A stretch of DNA of 64,000 nucleotides from NCBI GenBank assembly GCA_900467185.1, contig UBPA01000003.1, positions 310,001 to 374,000 on the forward strand, given 5' to 3'. Positions 1 through 8,949 of the stretch are shown here, piece by piece. The notes under the pieces are model-generated. The model saw only the letters and a list, made by a program, of their open reading frames with translations. It was not told the DNA's origin and ran no database searches. The translations under genes were made by a program, and so were the position numbers. Numbering within the stretch: position 1 is the stretch's first letter; each line of letters starts with the position of its first letter. This DNA comes from Hyphomicrobiales bacterium (GTDB lineage: Bacteria > Pseudomonadota > Alphaproteobacteria > Rhizobiales > Rhizobiaceae).

Positions 1-562
1 GGGTGTGCAGCAGGCGCTTGGCTTCCTGCTGGTCGACGTTTTCCTTCACCGTGATGAGGTTCTCGCGCGTCATCAGCTCATAGATGCGCTGGCCGGGATC
101 GGAGGCAAAACGGACGTCGCGATTGGTGACGATGCCGACGAGGCGGCCGGGCTTGTTGCCCTTGCCGGCATTCTCGACGACCGGAATGCCGGAGATGCCG
201 TAGGTCTTCATGAGGCCGAGCGCGTCGGCGAGCGTTGCTTCCGGGCCGATCGTCACGGGGTTGACGACCATGCCGCTCTCGAACTTCTTGACCTGCCGCA
301 CCTGCTCGGCCTGTTCGACCGGCGAGAGATTGCGGTGGATGACGCCGATGCCGCCGGCCTGGGCCATTGCGATGGCGAGGCGGCCTTCGGTGACCGTATC
401 CATGGCGGAGGAGAGAATCGGCAGGTTGAGCTCGATATCCTGGGCGATGCGGGTGGCGATGTTCGTCTGCCCCGGCATGACCTCGGAGTGACCAGGCTGC
501 AGGAGGACGTCGTCGAAGGTCAGAGCCTCCAGACCGGTAGCCGTTTCGATGATGCGCGCCAT
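1..562 (-). CDS. guaB: IMP dehydrogenase GuaB, N-terminal part (runs off the window)
   Basis: Cytosolic enzyme of guanine nucleotide synthesis that oxidises IMP to XMP with NAD+. The reverse-strand translation opens MARIIETATGLEALTFDDVL, followed by the family signature LSSAMDTVTE and then AQAGGIGVIHRNLS, the start of the TIM barrel. About 95 residues in, a CBS region begins (SGMVVNPVTIGPEATLADAL, GISGIPVVEN, GRLVGIVTNRDVRF). The catalytic cysteine loop lies in the missing part beyond position 1. The ATG at 562 has a good ribosome binding site (AAAGGAATT) just upstream. Only about 187 of the usual ~490-500 residues are visible. Identification is secure. Confidence 0.97.
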   Translation of the reverse strand, partial: MARIIETATGLEALTFDDVLLQPGHSEVMPGQTNIATRIAQDIELNLPILSSAMDTVTEGRLAIAMAQAGGIGVIHRNLSPVEQAEQVRQVKKFESGMVVNPVTIGPEATLADALGLMKTYGISGIPVVENAGKGNKPGRLVGIVTNRDVRFASDPGQRIYELMTRENLITVKENVDQQEAKRLLHT

Positions 563-884
563 GGGCCAATTCCTTTAAAAATGTGCAAGGCGCCCGGACG
601 GACGGGGTTCCGGCGGGAGCGTCGCCTGCCGGGCATTCTGGGAGGGGAATGGCGGCAAGTGTTTCATGGAAGTTGGCGAGGGCACGTAACACGGATGTGA
701 CGGGATGGAAATAGAAAAAGCCGGGCGACCCCGGCGCTGCGGCCGATGACCGGTGGAGAAGCATTTTCAGCTTTTATTAGCCGTGCGTTTTGGAACAGAA
801 TTAAGCTGCGTCCGCTACACCTCTCCTCACGGCGCCTCGGAAGAAGGGCAGCCGGCGAAACAGAGAGAAACGGGGACTGACAGG
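563..884. other. Intergenic region between divergent guaB and the DUF1476 gene
   Basis: No convincing gene. It should hold the divergent promoters of guaB and the DUF1476 gene. The only pattern I can name is a near-consensus EcfG-type promoter at 792-816, listed separately. Confidence 0.4.
792..816 (+). promoter_or_regulatory. Possible EcfG-type stress promoter (imperfect)
   Basis: GGAAC at 792-796, 16 bases, then CGCT at 813-816; the alphaproteobacterial EcfG consensus is GGAAC-N16/17-CGTT, so the -10 half has one mismatch. It lies 69 bases before the DUF1476 start and points towards it. It would place that gene in the general stress regulon, but a single mismatched site is weak evidence. 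Confidence 0.35.
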
Positions 885-1193
885 ATGACCGCATTGCGCA
901 AACGAGCCCACGCTCAGGAAACGCGTTTTGTACGTGAAGAAGAACTGGCCTTCCGGGCCGAAGCCCGCCGTAACGCGCTGATCGGCCTGTGGGCCGCCGC
1001 CATGATCGACCGGCCGGATGCCGAGGCCTATGCCCGCGGGATCGTGGAGGCCGGCGTCGAGAACCCGGACGGCGTCCTCGACCGGCTGCACACCGATTTC
1101 GAAGCCGCCGGCGTGATCTTCCTGGAAGACGACATTCGCGAGCGCATGACCGGCATGCTGCGCTCGCTGCGCGACGAGATGTACGCGGCCTGA
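885..1193 (+). CDS. DUF1476 protein, ATP synthase inhibitor zeta-subunit family
   Basis: Small soluble protein (102 residues) of the DUF1476 family. Characterised members in Paracoccus and relatives are the zeta inhibitor of the F1-ATPase. Visible family features are the charged N-terminal helix (RFVREEELAFRAEARRN), the conserved ALIGLWAA core and the C-terminal helix with GVIFLEDDIRERM. The ATG at 885 was chosen because family members start about 15 residues before the REEELAF helix; upstream sequence in frame reads like non-coding DNA. The Shine-Dalgarno match is poor. It stands alone between divergent guaB and the convergent MBL gene. It diverges from the usual form, so it may be a paralogue rather than the primary inhibitor. 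Confidence 0.7.
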   Translation: MTALRKRAHAQETRFVREEELAFRAEARRNALIGLWAAAMIDRPDAEAYARGIVEAGVENPDGVLDRLHTDFEAAGVIFLEDDIRERMTGMLRSLRDEMYAA

Positions 1194-1206
1194 CCGGCCG
1201 TTCGGC

Positions 1207-2202
1207 TCAGAGATACAGCTGATACGACGCCGGCACGAAGCGGTAGCCGGCGTCCAGCTTCTCGGCATAGCCGATGGACGGAAACGGCATGTGGTAGCCG
1301 ATGAAGGGCAGCCGCTCGGAGGCCACCATGTCGAACACCTTGCGGCGCGACGCCGCAGCCTTCTCCTTGTCCATGTCGAACTTCACCTGCCAGTCAGGCT
1401 GCTGGAGCGACAGGACGTAGTGGTTGGCCGTATCGGCCGTGAGCATGAGATCCTTGCCCTGCGAGGAGACGCGGAAGACCATGTGGCCGGGCGAGTGGCC
1501 GAAGGCGGCCATGGCCGTAATTCCCGGTGCAACATCGGCGCCATCGCCGATCAGCGTCGCCTTTTCCACCAGCGGCACGACGTTCTTCAGCACGGCCTTG
1601 TGGCCGCCCTCGGCGGGCGAGCCCATGCGGGCCGGATCCTTCCAGAAGGCGAGTTCCGTCTCGCCCATGACATAGCGCGCATTGGGAAAGGCCGGCTTGC
1701 CGCCGTCCATGAGGCCGTTGATATGATCGCCATGCATGTGGGTGAGAACCACGAGCGTGATGCTTTCCGGCGGATAGCCTGCGGCCCGAAGACCCTCCAG
1801 AAGCAGGCCGGTGCCGGCGGCACGCCCCGCCTCGCCATTGCCGGTGTCGAACAGCACCACATCGGACCCGGTCTCCACGACCACGGGCGAAAAGCCGTTG
1901 ACGAAGCGGTCGGTCGGCAGAAAATTCTTCTCCAGAAGCGCCGCCACGGCCTCCGGCGGCTGGTCGATGCCGAAGGTCTCGCCCGGCTTGTCGGCAAACC
2001 GCAGGCCATCGCTGATGACGGTAATGGTGAAATCACCGAGCTTGACGCTCGAGCTCTTGCCGCCCGGCGACGCCTTCGGCGTGTCCTTCGCGCCCGCCGC
2101 ATCCTGCGCAAAGGCGGCGCGCTTCATGAGCATGGGCGCAGCCAGGGCGCCGAGGGCGGTCGCAGCAAAGAGGGTGCGTCGGCCGAGGGGAAATCCGTGC
2201 AT
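1207..2202 (-). CDS. Exported MBL-fold metallo-hydrolase
   Basis: Predicted zinc hydrolase of the metallo-beta-lactamase superfamily, probably periplasmic. From the ATG at 2202 the protein has 331 residues. It opens with a twin-arginine signal (GRRTLFAATALGAL, then AAFAQDA as a likely cleavage region), so it may be folded and loaded with metal before Tat export. The metal-binding signature is HMHGDH, followed by the third ligand region GHSPGHMVF and ADTANH. The architecture resembles quorum-quenching lactonases and related hydrolases, but no substrate can be assigned. In-frame sequence upstream of 2202 is Arg-rich and looks non-coding. Confidence 0.85.
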   Translation of the reverse strand: MHGFPLGRRTLFAATALGALAAPMLMKRAAFAQDAAGAKDTPKASPGGKSSSVKLGDFTITVISDGLRFADKPGETFGIDQPPEAVAALLEKNFLPTDRFVNGFSPVVVETGSDVVLFDTGNGEAGRAAGTGLLLEGLRAAGYPPESITLVVLTHMHGDHINGLMDGGKPAFPNARYVMGETELAFWKDPARMGSPAEGGHKAVLKNVVPLVEKATLIGDGADVAPGITAMAAFGHSPGHMVFRVSSQGKDLMLTADTANHYVLSLQQPDWQVKFDMDKEKAAASRRKVFDMVASERLPFIGYHMPFPSIGYAEKLDAGYRFVPASYQLYL

Positions 2203-2577
2203 CGATCGTTTCCTTTGTCTTCGGACCTCGTGGTCCGATCGCCGAGGGCGGCTCGCGCTTCTCCGAAGCGGAAGCGCGGCCCGGGATACGCGATCCGGAG
2301 GCGCCGCCCGGAACAGGGGGCCTATCGCGCTGGCAAGAGCGTCGAAGGTAGCGCAAGACGCACGCATTGACAGAACGCCCGTCCTTCCTTCACAGGAAGT
2401 TGACTGCCGCGTGAGACCGGATGCGCGACTTTCGCGGTTCCGTTTCTATCTCCCTCGCCATACAACCCGGCAAGACCGCATGCCTCCGCGCAGCGGCATC
2501 TGCTCCCTACCATGACGGCCGTCCCCGGCAGGAACAGGCCGGGCGCCGAAGAGGCCGTCGAAAAGGCTTGCCTTCGC
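2203..2577. other. Intergenic region between divergent MBL hydrolase and MFS genes
   Basis: About 375 bases with no supported gene. Long frames are open here on both strands, but their translations are Arg/Ala-rich and typical of high-GC non-coding DNA. It should hold the promoters of both neighbours; I see no recognisable operator. Confidence 0.4.
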
Positions 2578-4002
2578 ATGAACCGCATCGTTCCGCTGAT
2601 CCTCGCCGTCGCTCTCTTCATGGAGCAGATGGACTCCACCGTCATCGCGACCTCCCTGCCCGCCATCGCCCGCGATCTCGGTGTCGGCCCGATCACGCTC
2701 AAGCTGGCACTGACCTCCTACATGGTGTCGCTTGCGATCTTCATTCCCTTAAGCGGCTGGATGGCGGACAGGTTCGGCGCCAAGCGCATCTTCCGCTCCG
2801 CGATCCTCGTCTTCGTCGCCGGCTCCATTCTCTGCGCCATCTCCGGCGACCTTCTCTCCTTCGTCGGCGCCCGCTTCCTGCAGGGCATGGGCGGGGCGAT
2901 GATGACGCCCGTGGCGCGGCTGGTGCTGGTGCGCAGCACGCAACGCAGCGAACTGGTGAGCGCCATGGCGCTGCTCAGCATTCCCGCACTGACGGGGCCG
3001 CTCGCCGGCCCGCCGCTGGGCGGTTTCATCACCACCTATTTCTCCTGGCACTGGATCTTCATCATCAACGTGCCGGTCGGCATTCTCGGCTATATCCTTT
3101 CGGGCATATACCTGCCCGAGGTCGTCAGCGACCGCCCGCCGCCGATCGACGTCACAGGCTTCTTCCTCAGCGCCATTGCCGCCTCCGGCACGATGTTCGG
3201 CCTCTCGGTCATGAGCCTGCCGGCCCTGCCGCCGAGCGTCGGCGCCATTGCGGCCGGCCTCGGCATTCTCTGCGGCATCCTCTACGTCCGCCGTGCCCGG
3301 CACCATCCGGCACCGCTGCTCGACCTTGCCCTCTTCAAGGACAGCGCCTTTCGCGCCGCGGCGATCGGCGGCACGCTCTTCCGCATCTCCATCGGCGCCA
3401 TTCCCTTCCTCATGCCGCTGATGCTGCAGGTGGGCTTCGGCCTGTCGCCGTTCCAGTCGGGCATGATCACCTTCGTCGGCGCCATCGGCGCGCTGACGAC
3501 GAAGTTCTTCGCCAAGCGCGTGCTCGTTTTCGCCGGCTTTCGCACCACGCTGATCATCGCCGCGCTGATCGGCACCGTCCTGACCTTCGTCAACGGCCTC
3601 TTCACGCCGGCCACGCCCTATCTCGTCATGTGCCTCGTGCTGCTGATCGCCGGCTTTGCCCGCTCGTTCTTCTTCACCAGCATCAACGCGCTTTCCTTCG
3701 CCGACATTCCCGACGCTATGGCCAGCAAGGCGACCGCGATGAGCGCGGTGCTGCAACAGATGAGCCTGGCGCTGGGCGTCGCCGTCGCCGGTGCCATTCT
3801 GGAAGTGGAAAACCGCTGGACCGGGACCCAGCTGGAACTCGGCGATTTCCAGCTCGCCTTCATGCTCATCTCCGCCATCACCCTCACCTCCGTCATCCCC
3901 TTCATCGGCATGGCGAAAACCGCCGGCGCCGAAGTGTCCGGCCACGGCGCTGCGGCGCGGGAAAAGGGCGAGGCACAGCTGGAGTCGCTTGGGGGGAAGT
4001 AA
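2578..4002 (+). CDS. MFS multidrug efflux transporter (DHA2/EmrB-like)
   Basis: Inner-membrane proton-driven exporter of 474 residues. Hydrophobic segments occur throughout, consistent with about 14 transmembrane helices. The drug-transporter signature after helix 2 is clear (GWMADRFGAKRIF), as are motif D1 (MEQMDSTVIATSLPAIA) and motif C-like glycines (ALTGPLAGPPLGGFI). The ATG at 2578 places the first helix directly at the N-terminus and has AAAAGG 11 bases upstream; an earlier ATG at 2512 would add 22 polar residues. The gene stands alone and its substrate is unknown. Confidence 0.9.
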   Translation: MNRIVPLILAVALFMEQMDSTVIATSLPAIARDLGVGPITLKLALTSYMVSLAIFIPLSGWMADRFGAKRIFRSAILVFVAGSILCAISGDLLSFVGARFLQGMGGAMMTPVARLVLVRSTQRSELVSAMALLSIPALTGPLAGPPLGGFITTYFSWHWIFIINVPVGILGYILSGIYLPEVVSDRPPPIDVTGFFLSAIAASGTMFGLSVMSLPALPPSVGAIAAGLGILCGILYVRRARHHPAPLLDLALFKDSAFRAAAIGGTLFRISIGAIPFLMPLMLQVGFGLSPFQSGMITFVGAIGALTTKFFAKRVLVFAGFRTTLIIAALIGTVLTFVNGLFTPATPYLVMCLVLLIAGFARSFFFTSINALSFADIPDAMASKATAMSAVLQQMSLALGVAVAGAILEVENRWTGTQLELGDFQLAFMLISAITLTSVIPFIGMAKTAGAEVSGHGAAAREKGEAQLESLGGK

Positions 4003-4387
4003 CTACCCTGCGCGTTCGCAGACGGCTGCGATCTTGTTGCCATCAAGATCGCGCAGAAAGGCGGCGTAAAAGGAGGCATGAAACGGCCGAAGGCCCGGCA
4101 CGCCTTCGCATGTGCCGCCCATCCGCAGGCCTTCCGCGTGAAATGCATCCACCGCCGCACGGCTGGCGGCTTCCAGTGCGATCGTCACGCCATTGCCGAA
4201 GCTTGCCGGTCGCTCGTTATAGGGTGCGACGACCCAGAGGCGGCATCGGCTGTCATCGGGATGCGCATAGCCGGATATCGGCGCCGCTTTCCTGCCGGCG
4301 GACCAGGCCGAGAGGGGCCAGCGCAGCATCGTAGAACGTGCCTGCGCGGACCGAATCGTTCGAACCAACGGTGACGTAGAGCAACAT
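4003..4387 (-). pseudogene. VOC-family (glyoxalase-like) protein, interrupted by one frameshift
   Basis: The reverse strand encodes a small VOC/glyoxalase-superfamily protein in two frames. The first half starts with ATG at 4387 (MLLYVTVGSNDSVRAGTFYD, then AALAPLGLVRR) and stops soon after. The second half, in another frame, continues with YAHPDDSRCRLWVVAPYN, FGNGVTIALEA and ends FLRDLDGNKIAAVCERAG, the typical C-terminal strand with its Glu ligand. Joining the frames near position 4290 gives one normal protein of about 127 residues. The break lies in a G/C-rich stretch, so either a real disabling mutation or a sequencing error is possible. Confidence 0.75.
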
Positions 4388-4391
4388 CCAC

Positions 4392-5177
4392 TCAGCCCTC
4401 GTCATCGTGTTCCGTCACATCCTCGCGCTCGTCCCGAAAGGTCTGACCTTCCGCCCGAAGATCGTCGTGATCCGAGATGCCGTCGCGCCGGCCCTTGAAG
4501 TGCTTTGCCAGCAGGAACATCTCGACCGATTCGGCGCGGGACGAGGCCGGCTTGATGTGCAGGACCTGCCGGAAGTTCTGTTTCAACAGGTTGAGAAGCT
4601 CACGCTCCGTACCGCCCTGGAAGGTCTTGGCGAGGAAGTGGCCGCCGGGGCCGAGCACGTCGATGGCGAAGTGGGCGGCGACCTCGCAGAGGTGCATGGT
4701 GCGGATATGGTCCGTCTGGCGGTGGCCCGTGGTGGGCGCCGCCATGTCGGAGAGCACGAGATCCGGCGTGCCGCCCAGCGCATCCATCAGGGCGTCGGGG
4801 GCAGACGGATCGAGGAAGTCGAGCTTCAGAATGACGACGCCGGGCAGCGGATCGACATCGAGAAAATCGATCGCGACCACGCGCGGATCCGTATCCGTCG
4901 AGCTCGTGACCTTGGCGGCGATCTGCGACCAGCTGCCGGGGGCCGCGCCCAGATCGATGATGCGCTTGGCGCCGGTGAGGATCTTGTGCTTCTCGTCGAT
5001 CTCCAAAAGCTTGAAGGCCGCGCGGGCGCGATAGCCTTCCAGCTGGGCGCGCTGCACATAGGGATCGTTGATGTGGCGCTCGATCCAGCGCCGCGACGAC
5101 GCCTTCAGCTTGCCCTTCTTCACCTTCTGCCCGAGTTTACGCCCGGTACGATTGCCGCCGATGGGGGGCTTGGTCAT
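4392..5177 (-). CDS. rlmE: 23S rRNA 2'-O-methyltransferase RlmE (FtsJ/RrmJ)
   Basis: SAM-dependent enzyme that methylates the 2'-OH of the A-loop uridine U2552 (E. coli numbering) of 23S rRNA during late 50S assembly. The 261-residue protein has a basic N-terminus ([12 protein letters not shown]), the substrate helix [18 protein letters not shown] motif [13 protein letters not shown] and motif [17 protein letters not shown]. The K-D-K catalytic pattern is represented by K in RAAFKL, D in SDMAAP and K in LAKTFQGG. It has a short acidic C-terminal tail beyond the usual ~210 residues. Its ATG overlaps the stop of the ppx gene by 4 bases (ATGA), so the two are co-transcribed and probably translationally coupled. 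Confidence 0.95.
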   Translation of the reverse strand: MTKPPIGGNRTGRKLGQKVKKGKLKASSRRWIERHINDPYVQRAQLEGYRARAAFKLLEIDEKHKILTGAKRIIDLGAAPGSWSQIAAKVTSSTDTDPRVVAIDFLDVDPLPGVVILKLDFLDPSAPDALMDALGGTPDLVLSDMAAPTTGHRQTDHIRTMHLCEVAAHFAIDVLGPGGHFLAKTFQGGTERELLNLLKQNFRQVLHIKPASSRAESVEMFLLAKHFKGRRDGISDHDDLRAEGQTFRDEREDVTEHDDEG

Positions 5178-7387
5178 GAGCTTCGGCCCTCCTCGGAGCC
5201 AGTTTGCGGGCCGGGACGCGACGGGCGGCGGCCTCGGCCGCGGCGCCAGACGCCGTCATCGGCCATCATATCCGTCAAAAGGCCTTCGCGCAGCCCGCGA
5301 TCGGCAACCCGCATGCGGGTCGACGGCCAGCGGCGGCGGATGGCTTCCAGAATGGCACAGCCGGCGAGAACGAGATCCGCCCGATCCGGCCCGATGCAGG
5401 GATTGGCGGCGCGCGCCGCGAAATCCCAGGAGAGCAGACGCGCCTGCATGGCGGAGACCTCGTCGTCCGACAGCCAGAGCCCATCCACCCGGCGGCGATC
5501 GTAGCGCGGCAGGTCGAGATGCACCCCCGCCAGCGTCGTGACCGTGCCGGACGTGCCGATGAGGTGAAAATCATCCGCCGCACGCACGGCCTCGATCGCC
5601 GGGCAGTCGAAGCGATCGAGCATGCCGGAGACTTCGCGGATCATGCCCTCGAAGCTTTCCGGCGTCACGTCGCGGCCGCCATGGCGCTCCGACAGGGTGA
5701 CGACGCCGACCGGCAGCGAGGTCCAGTGGGTGATGTGATTGGCAAGCCGGCTCGATCGGTTATCGCCGATGTGCAGCACGGCGATTTCCGACGAGCCGCC
5801 GCCGATATCGAACAGCACCACGGAGCGCGCCTCGCGCCCCACCAGCGATGCGCAGCCGGACACGGCCAGCCTTGCTTCCGTCTCCCGATCGATGATCTCG
5901 AGCTCGAGCCCGGTTTCCGCGGACACGCGCTCCATGAAAAACACGCCGTTTTCGGCAGCACGCGCCGCTTCGGTCGCGATCAGCCGACTGCGCCGGATGT
6001 TGCGATGGCCGAGCTTTGCCGCGCAGATCTTCAGCGCCTCGACCGAGCGGTTCATCGCATCCTCGGACAGGCGGCCGCTGGCCGCAAGGCCTTCGCCCAG
6101 CCGCACGATCCGGGAAAAGCCATCCACGACGCGGAACTGGCCCGGCCGCGTCGGCTGCGCGATGAGGAGACGGCAATTGTTGGTGCCGAGATCGAGCGCC
6201 GCATAGAGCGGCGGCGGACCTGAGTCCTCGCTCTCGAAGAGATCCATGCGCCCGCCGGAGGCGGCGCGGTTTCCCGCGTTGACGCTGCCGGGCCGCACGG
6301 CATAGCCGCTGTCCGCAGCCGATCCGTAATGCGCGCCCGGCCCGGCGCCGTTCGAACCGCGCCCGGCGCCGGATGCCTTGTTGTTCGGCGCGCCTGTCTG
6401 CGCCCCGCCGCGCGCGCCGCCCGGATTGCTGCCCTGTTCGAAACGCTGATGCCCCGAATGGCCGCTTTGCTGCGACACGGGGCGACCGGACATGCCGGCC
6501 TGCGCACCCGCACCCTGTGCCTCCACCTGCGCCGCCGCACCGGCCTGGGCGCCCGAATGGCGGCCCTGCCGCTGCCCCAAGGGCGGACGACCGTCATGAC
6601 CTGTCGCGACGCGGTCACGCCCGGACCGGACGACATCCGTGCCCTGCAGCGGGCGCGCCTGCGCATTGCGGCGGTGGCGATGCTTGTGATTGTGATTGTG
6701 GTTCCGGTGGCCCTTGCCGGCCGGCTCCGTCCCGCGTCCTTCCCCGGGCTTCGACCCACCGCCTCCGGACGCGCCCTGCACCGCCGATCCGCCATCGGCG
6801 TGGCTGCGCGAGGCGCCGGCCCCTGTCGCGGCACCCGCATCGTCCCGCCGCTCGGCCGACCGGCGGCCGGACGCGTGACGCGCCCCCTCGAAGGCGGCAT
6901 CGCGCGAATCGCGCACCGGGCTGTCGCGTGACGGGAGATCGTCTCCTTGGGGATTCGAGCCTTGAGCGTTAGGGCCGTGGGAATGAGGAGCCTGGGAATC
7001 GCGGGCTTGCACACCGCGCACATGCGCATCCGCGCCGGACGCCCTGCTGTCGGCGCCGTGCACCATGCCATCGCTCTGCGCAGCGCCGCGGCCCCGCGCG
7101 GCGCCAGACGACGCCGCCTTCGTGCGCCGCCGCCGCTTGCGTTTGCGCACGGGTTCGCCATCCAGAACCGTCTGTCCGGAATGGCCTGCTCCGGAGACGG
7201 AGGGGCCTTGGGGGCTCGCCTGTTGGGCGCTGGCCTGATGGGAGCTGGCATGTGCAGAGCCGTTGCGCGCCGCCTTACGACGCCTGCGCTTGGCTTTGCC
7301 GGACCCGGGGATGGAATGCCCCTGGTTTCCGGCCGCTGCCGACGCCCCGCTCTCATACGGCGTATCGCCGTGCTCGGGGTCTTTCAC
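5174..7387 (-). CDS. ppx: Exopolyphosphatase/pppGpp phosphatase (Ppx/GppA) with long disordered N-terminus
   Basis: ASKHA-fold phosphatase acting on polyphosphate and/or pppGpp. The C-terminal ~310 residues carry the domain: phosphate-1 motif [15 protein letters not shown], the [11 protein letters not shown] segment and phosphate-2 motif [15 protein letters not shown]. The preceding ~425 residues are low-complexity, rich in Gly, Ser, Ala, Gln and Arg, with basic patches ([18 protein letters not shown]) and a His/Asn run (HNHNHKHRH), and are surely disordered and possibly nucleic-acid binding. I chose GTG at 7387 (VKDPEHGD), with GGTGG upstream; the frame is open to 7582, so the start is uncertain. 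It is followed by rlmE with a 4-base overlap, linking polyphosphate/alarmone metabolism to ribosome assembly. Confidence 0.85.
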   Translation of the reverse strand: MKDPEHGDTPYESGASAAAGNQGHSIPGSGKAKRRRRKAARNGSAHASSHQASAQQASPQGPSVSGAGHSGQTVLDGEPVRKRKRRRRTKAASSGAARGRGAAQSDGMVHGADSRASGADAHVRGVQARDSQAPHSHGPNAQGSNPQGDDLPSRDSPVRDSRDAAFEGARHASGRRSAERRDDAGAATGAGASRSHADGGSAVQGASGGGGSKPGEGRGTEPAGKGHRNHNHNHKHRHRRNAQARPLQGTDVVRSGRDRVATGHDGRPPLGQRQGRHSGAQAGAAAQVEAQGAGAQAGMSGRPVSQQSGHSGHQRFEQGSNPGGARGGAQTGAPNNKASGAGRGSNGAGPGAHYGSAADSGYAVRPGSVNAGNRAASGGRMDLFESEDSGPPPLYAALDLGTNNCRLLIAQPTRPGQFRVVDGFSRIVRLGEGLAASGRLSEDAMNRSVEALKICAAKLGHRNIRRSRLIATEAARAAENGVFFMERVSAETGLELEIIDRETEARLAVSGCASLVGREARSVVLFDIGGGSSEIAVLHIGDNRSSRLANHITHWTSLPVGVVTLSERHGGRDVTPESFEGMIREVSGMLDRFDCPAIEAVRAADDFHLIGTSGTVTTLAGVHLDLPRYDRRRVDGLWLSDDEVSAMQARLLSWDFAARAANPCIGPDRADLVLAGCAILEAIRRRWPSTRMRVADRGLREGLLTDMMADDGVWRRGRGRRPSRPGPQTGSEEGRSS

Positions 7388-7667
7388 TGATCTTACCACC
7401 GCGTCGCGCGAAGCCTTAACCGGTCGCTCAAGACGCTCTCTCGATTTTCGTTGCCCCGACTCTACCAGCGCGCCCGCCTTTCGCCAACTGCTTTTTCCCG
7501 AACGACAATCCGCCCCGCCGGACCCGCATGGTCCACAAGCGCGCCGCCCGGCCCTGCACGAAAAATCCCCCCGCTCGACCATCCCGCAAAGTTTTTCAAA
7601 AACCCCCTTTGCATCCCGCCTCCTTTTGTCTATAAGCCCGGCACACCGACGGGCACAGCCCGCGCGT

Positions 7668-7741
7668 TGGGGAATAGGTTAACGGTAGACCCACGGACTC
7701 TGACTCCGTTAGTCCTGGTTCGAATCCAGGTTCCCCAGCCA
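7668..7741 (+). tRNA. tRNA-Gln (anticodon CTG)
   Basis: A 74-nt cloverleaf with a perfect 7-bp acceptor stem (TGGGGAA/TTCCCCA), anticodon stem ACGGA/TCCGT around loop CTCTGAC (anticodon CTG, reading CAG), T-loop TTCGAAT, discriminator G and encoded CCA. Its 3' end (7725-7741) is the integration target of the island to the right; the gene stays intact because the attachment core restores the same bases. Confidence 0.96.
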
Positions 7742-7742
7742 A
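7725..7742 (+). repeat. attL: 18-bp core in the 3' end of tRNA-Gln
   Basis: TCCAGGTTCCCCAGCCAA, comprising the 3' side of the T-arm, acceptor strand and CCA of tRNA-Gln plus one A. Identical to 38048-38065. Confidence 0.9.
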
Positions 7743-7851
7743 TCTTTCTTTTTCGATAAAAATCAAAGAGTTGACGCGACGAAGAGATAAGCAACCGGAA
7801 CAGTTTTCCGGTGCATTTATCCGTTACATCTGAATCTTTGGATTACAGTCT

Positions 7852-7873
7852 ACGCGGACAGCACGCGGACAGC
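7852..7873 (+). repeat. Tandem 11-bp direct repeat near attL
   Basis: ACGCGGACAGC occurs twice back to back (7852-7862 and 7863-7873), 110 bases inside the island. Directly repeated short sites beside an att core are typical of arm-type integrase or excisionase binding sites. The assignment is inferred from position only. Confidence 0.45.
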
Positions 7874-8292
7874 GCGCGAGCAGCGACGGAACTAGCTCGT
7901 GGAGCACCGCCAAGACCAGGCGCGCGGAGGCCTTTGCGGGGGGCGCTGCCTCCTCCGTTCAATACCTCTGTGGCAATAACTATTGAAGATCCAATACCGC
8001 CAATGGCCTCGACTACCGGAGGTGGCCAGAGCTGCGTTAACGTCGGCCATCCGCTTCTCCAAACGACACCTTCGCTGCGAAATTGCCCTTCGTCTACCCA
8101 TTCCCCTAGTTAGTTCACTGCCGGTCCCGCTACCTCAACTGTAACCAAGCGGGGCGGCAGGGCAGAAAAGGCAGAGATCCTAGGGTTCCGCTGACGCAGT
8201 TTCTTATAGCTCTGATAACCTTCGTATTGCCGCTTTGTAGCCGATTGCCCCGGTCCACGCGCAGCCTCCCAATCGCGATCCGCAACCATATT

Positions 8293-8351
8293 CGTTGGAC
8301 ATACAATTGGACTTGAGATGTCCAACGCACTTGGACATTGTCCGTCCAACG
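8293..8351. promoter_or_regulatory. Cluster of TTGGAC/GTCCAA half-sites (putative operator)
   Basis: CGTTGGACAT (8293-8302) has its exact inverse ATGTCCAACG at 8318-8327. A third direct TTGGAC lies between them (8307-8312), and a second inverted pair follows (TTGGAC 8331-8336, GTCCAACG 8344-8351). Five half-sites in 59 bases directly before the ribosome binding site of the first island gene look like a cooperative repressor-binding region. The regulator is unknown. Confidence 0.55.
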
Positions 8352-8364
8352 AAAGGGGACAGAC

Positions 8365-8868
8365 ATGCGAAAAAGTTGGGCCGAATACAAGCGAGAGGCA
8401 CGGAAACGGGAACGAGCAAGGCAATTGGCGCTGGAGCGAGCGCTGAATGCCTCGGTGTTTAAGGAGGCGTTTTCCGAGTTTTGCCGGGAGAACAAACGCA
8501 CCGGATTCGGAACCCACTTCCTTATTCTCGGCAGCAATTGGTGGGATTTTGGCCAGGACGATGGGATCGAGCCGCTGGATCCATCTGAGATCGATGAAGA
8601 CGACCAGGCCGCAGCCTTCAATTCTCTTGGCAAAGCCGAGCTGGTCCTCAGCCTGCTCGAGGACGTGGTTGAAACGCTGGCGCACGACATCTCCGATTTC
8701 AAGCGGAGCGAGATCGAGGCTCGGATCGAGGAGGTCAAAAAGTCCGGTCTCACCGGTCCGAACTCACAGGCCGCATTGGATGAATTGGAGCTTCTGAAAA
8801 AGATGCGTCACAACCTCACCAAGCGCGTTAGACGGACCCTCCCGTCGACCAGGGCGGCGGGCTAGTTC
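8365..8868 (+). CDS. Hypothetical protein, first gene of the island
   Basis: Predicted soluble protein of about 166 residues that I do not recognise. The N-terminus is strongly basic and helical (YKREARKRERARQLALERAL), the middle holds GFGTHFLILGSNWWDFGQDDG and the C-terminal half is charged and predicted helical (DFKRSEIEARIEEVKKS, then LKKMRHNLTKRVRRTL). ATG at 8365 was chosen because it follows a strong AAAGGGG site; an upstream TTG in frame has none. It lies directly behind the clustered TTGGAC operator. The basic N-terminus could bind nucleic acid, but that is only a guess. Confidence 0.55.
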
Positions 8869-8949
8869 CCCATCTCAGCCACGTGAGCGACACGCCAGAA
8901 CCGCATTGGTTGCGGTTTTGCGGTGACCAGTTATCAAAGGAGCTATTCG

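Larger units (their letters stand above)
7743..8364. other. Left end of the island: non-coding region with tandem repeat and clustered operator half-sites
   Basis: About 620 bases with no protein gene I can support; frames that stay open here give compositionally biased, unrecognisable translations. It contains a perfect 11-bp tandem duplication (7852-7873), plausible as an integrase or excisionase arm site, and a dense set of TTGGAC/GTCCAA half-sites (8293-8351) in front of the first island gene. Both are listed separately. Confidence 0.5.
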
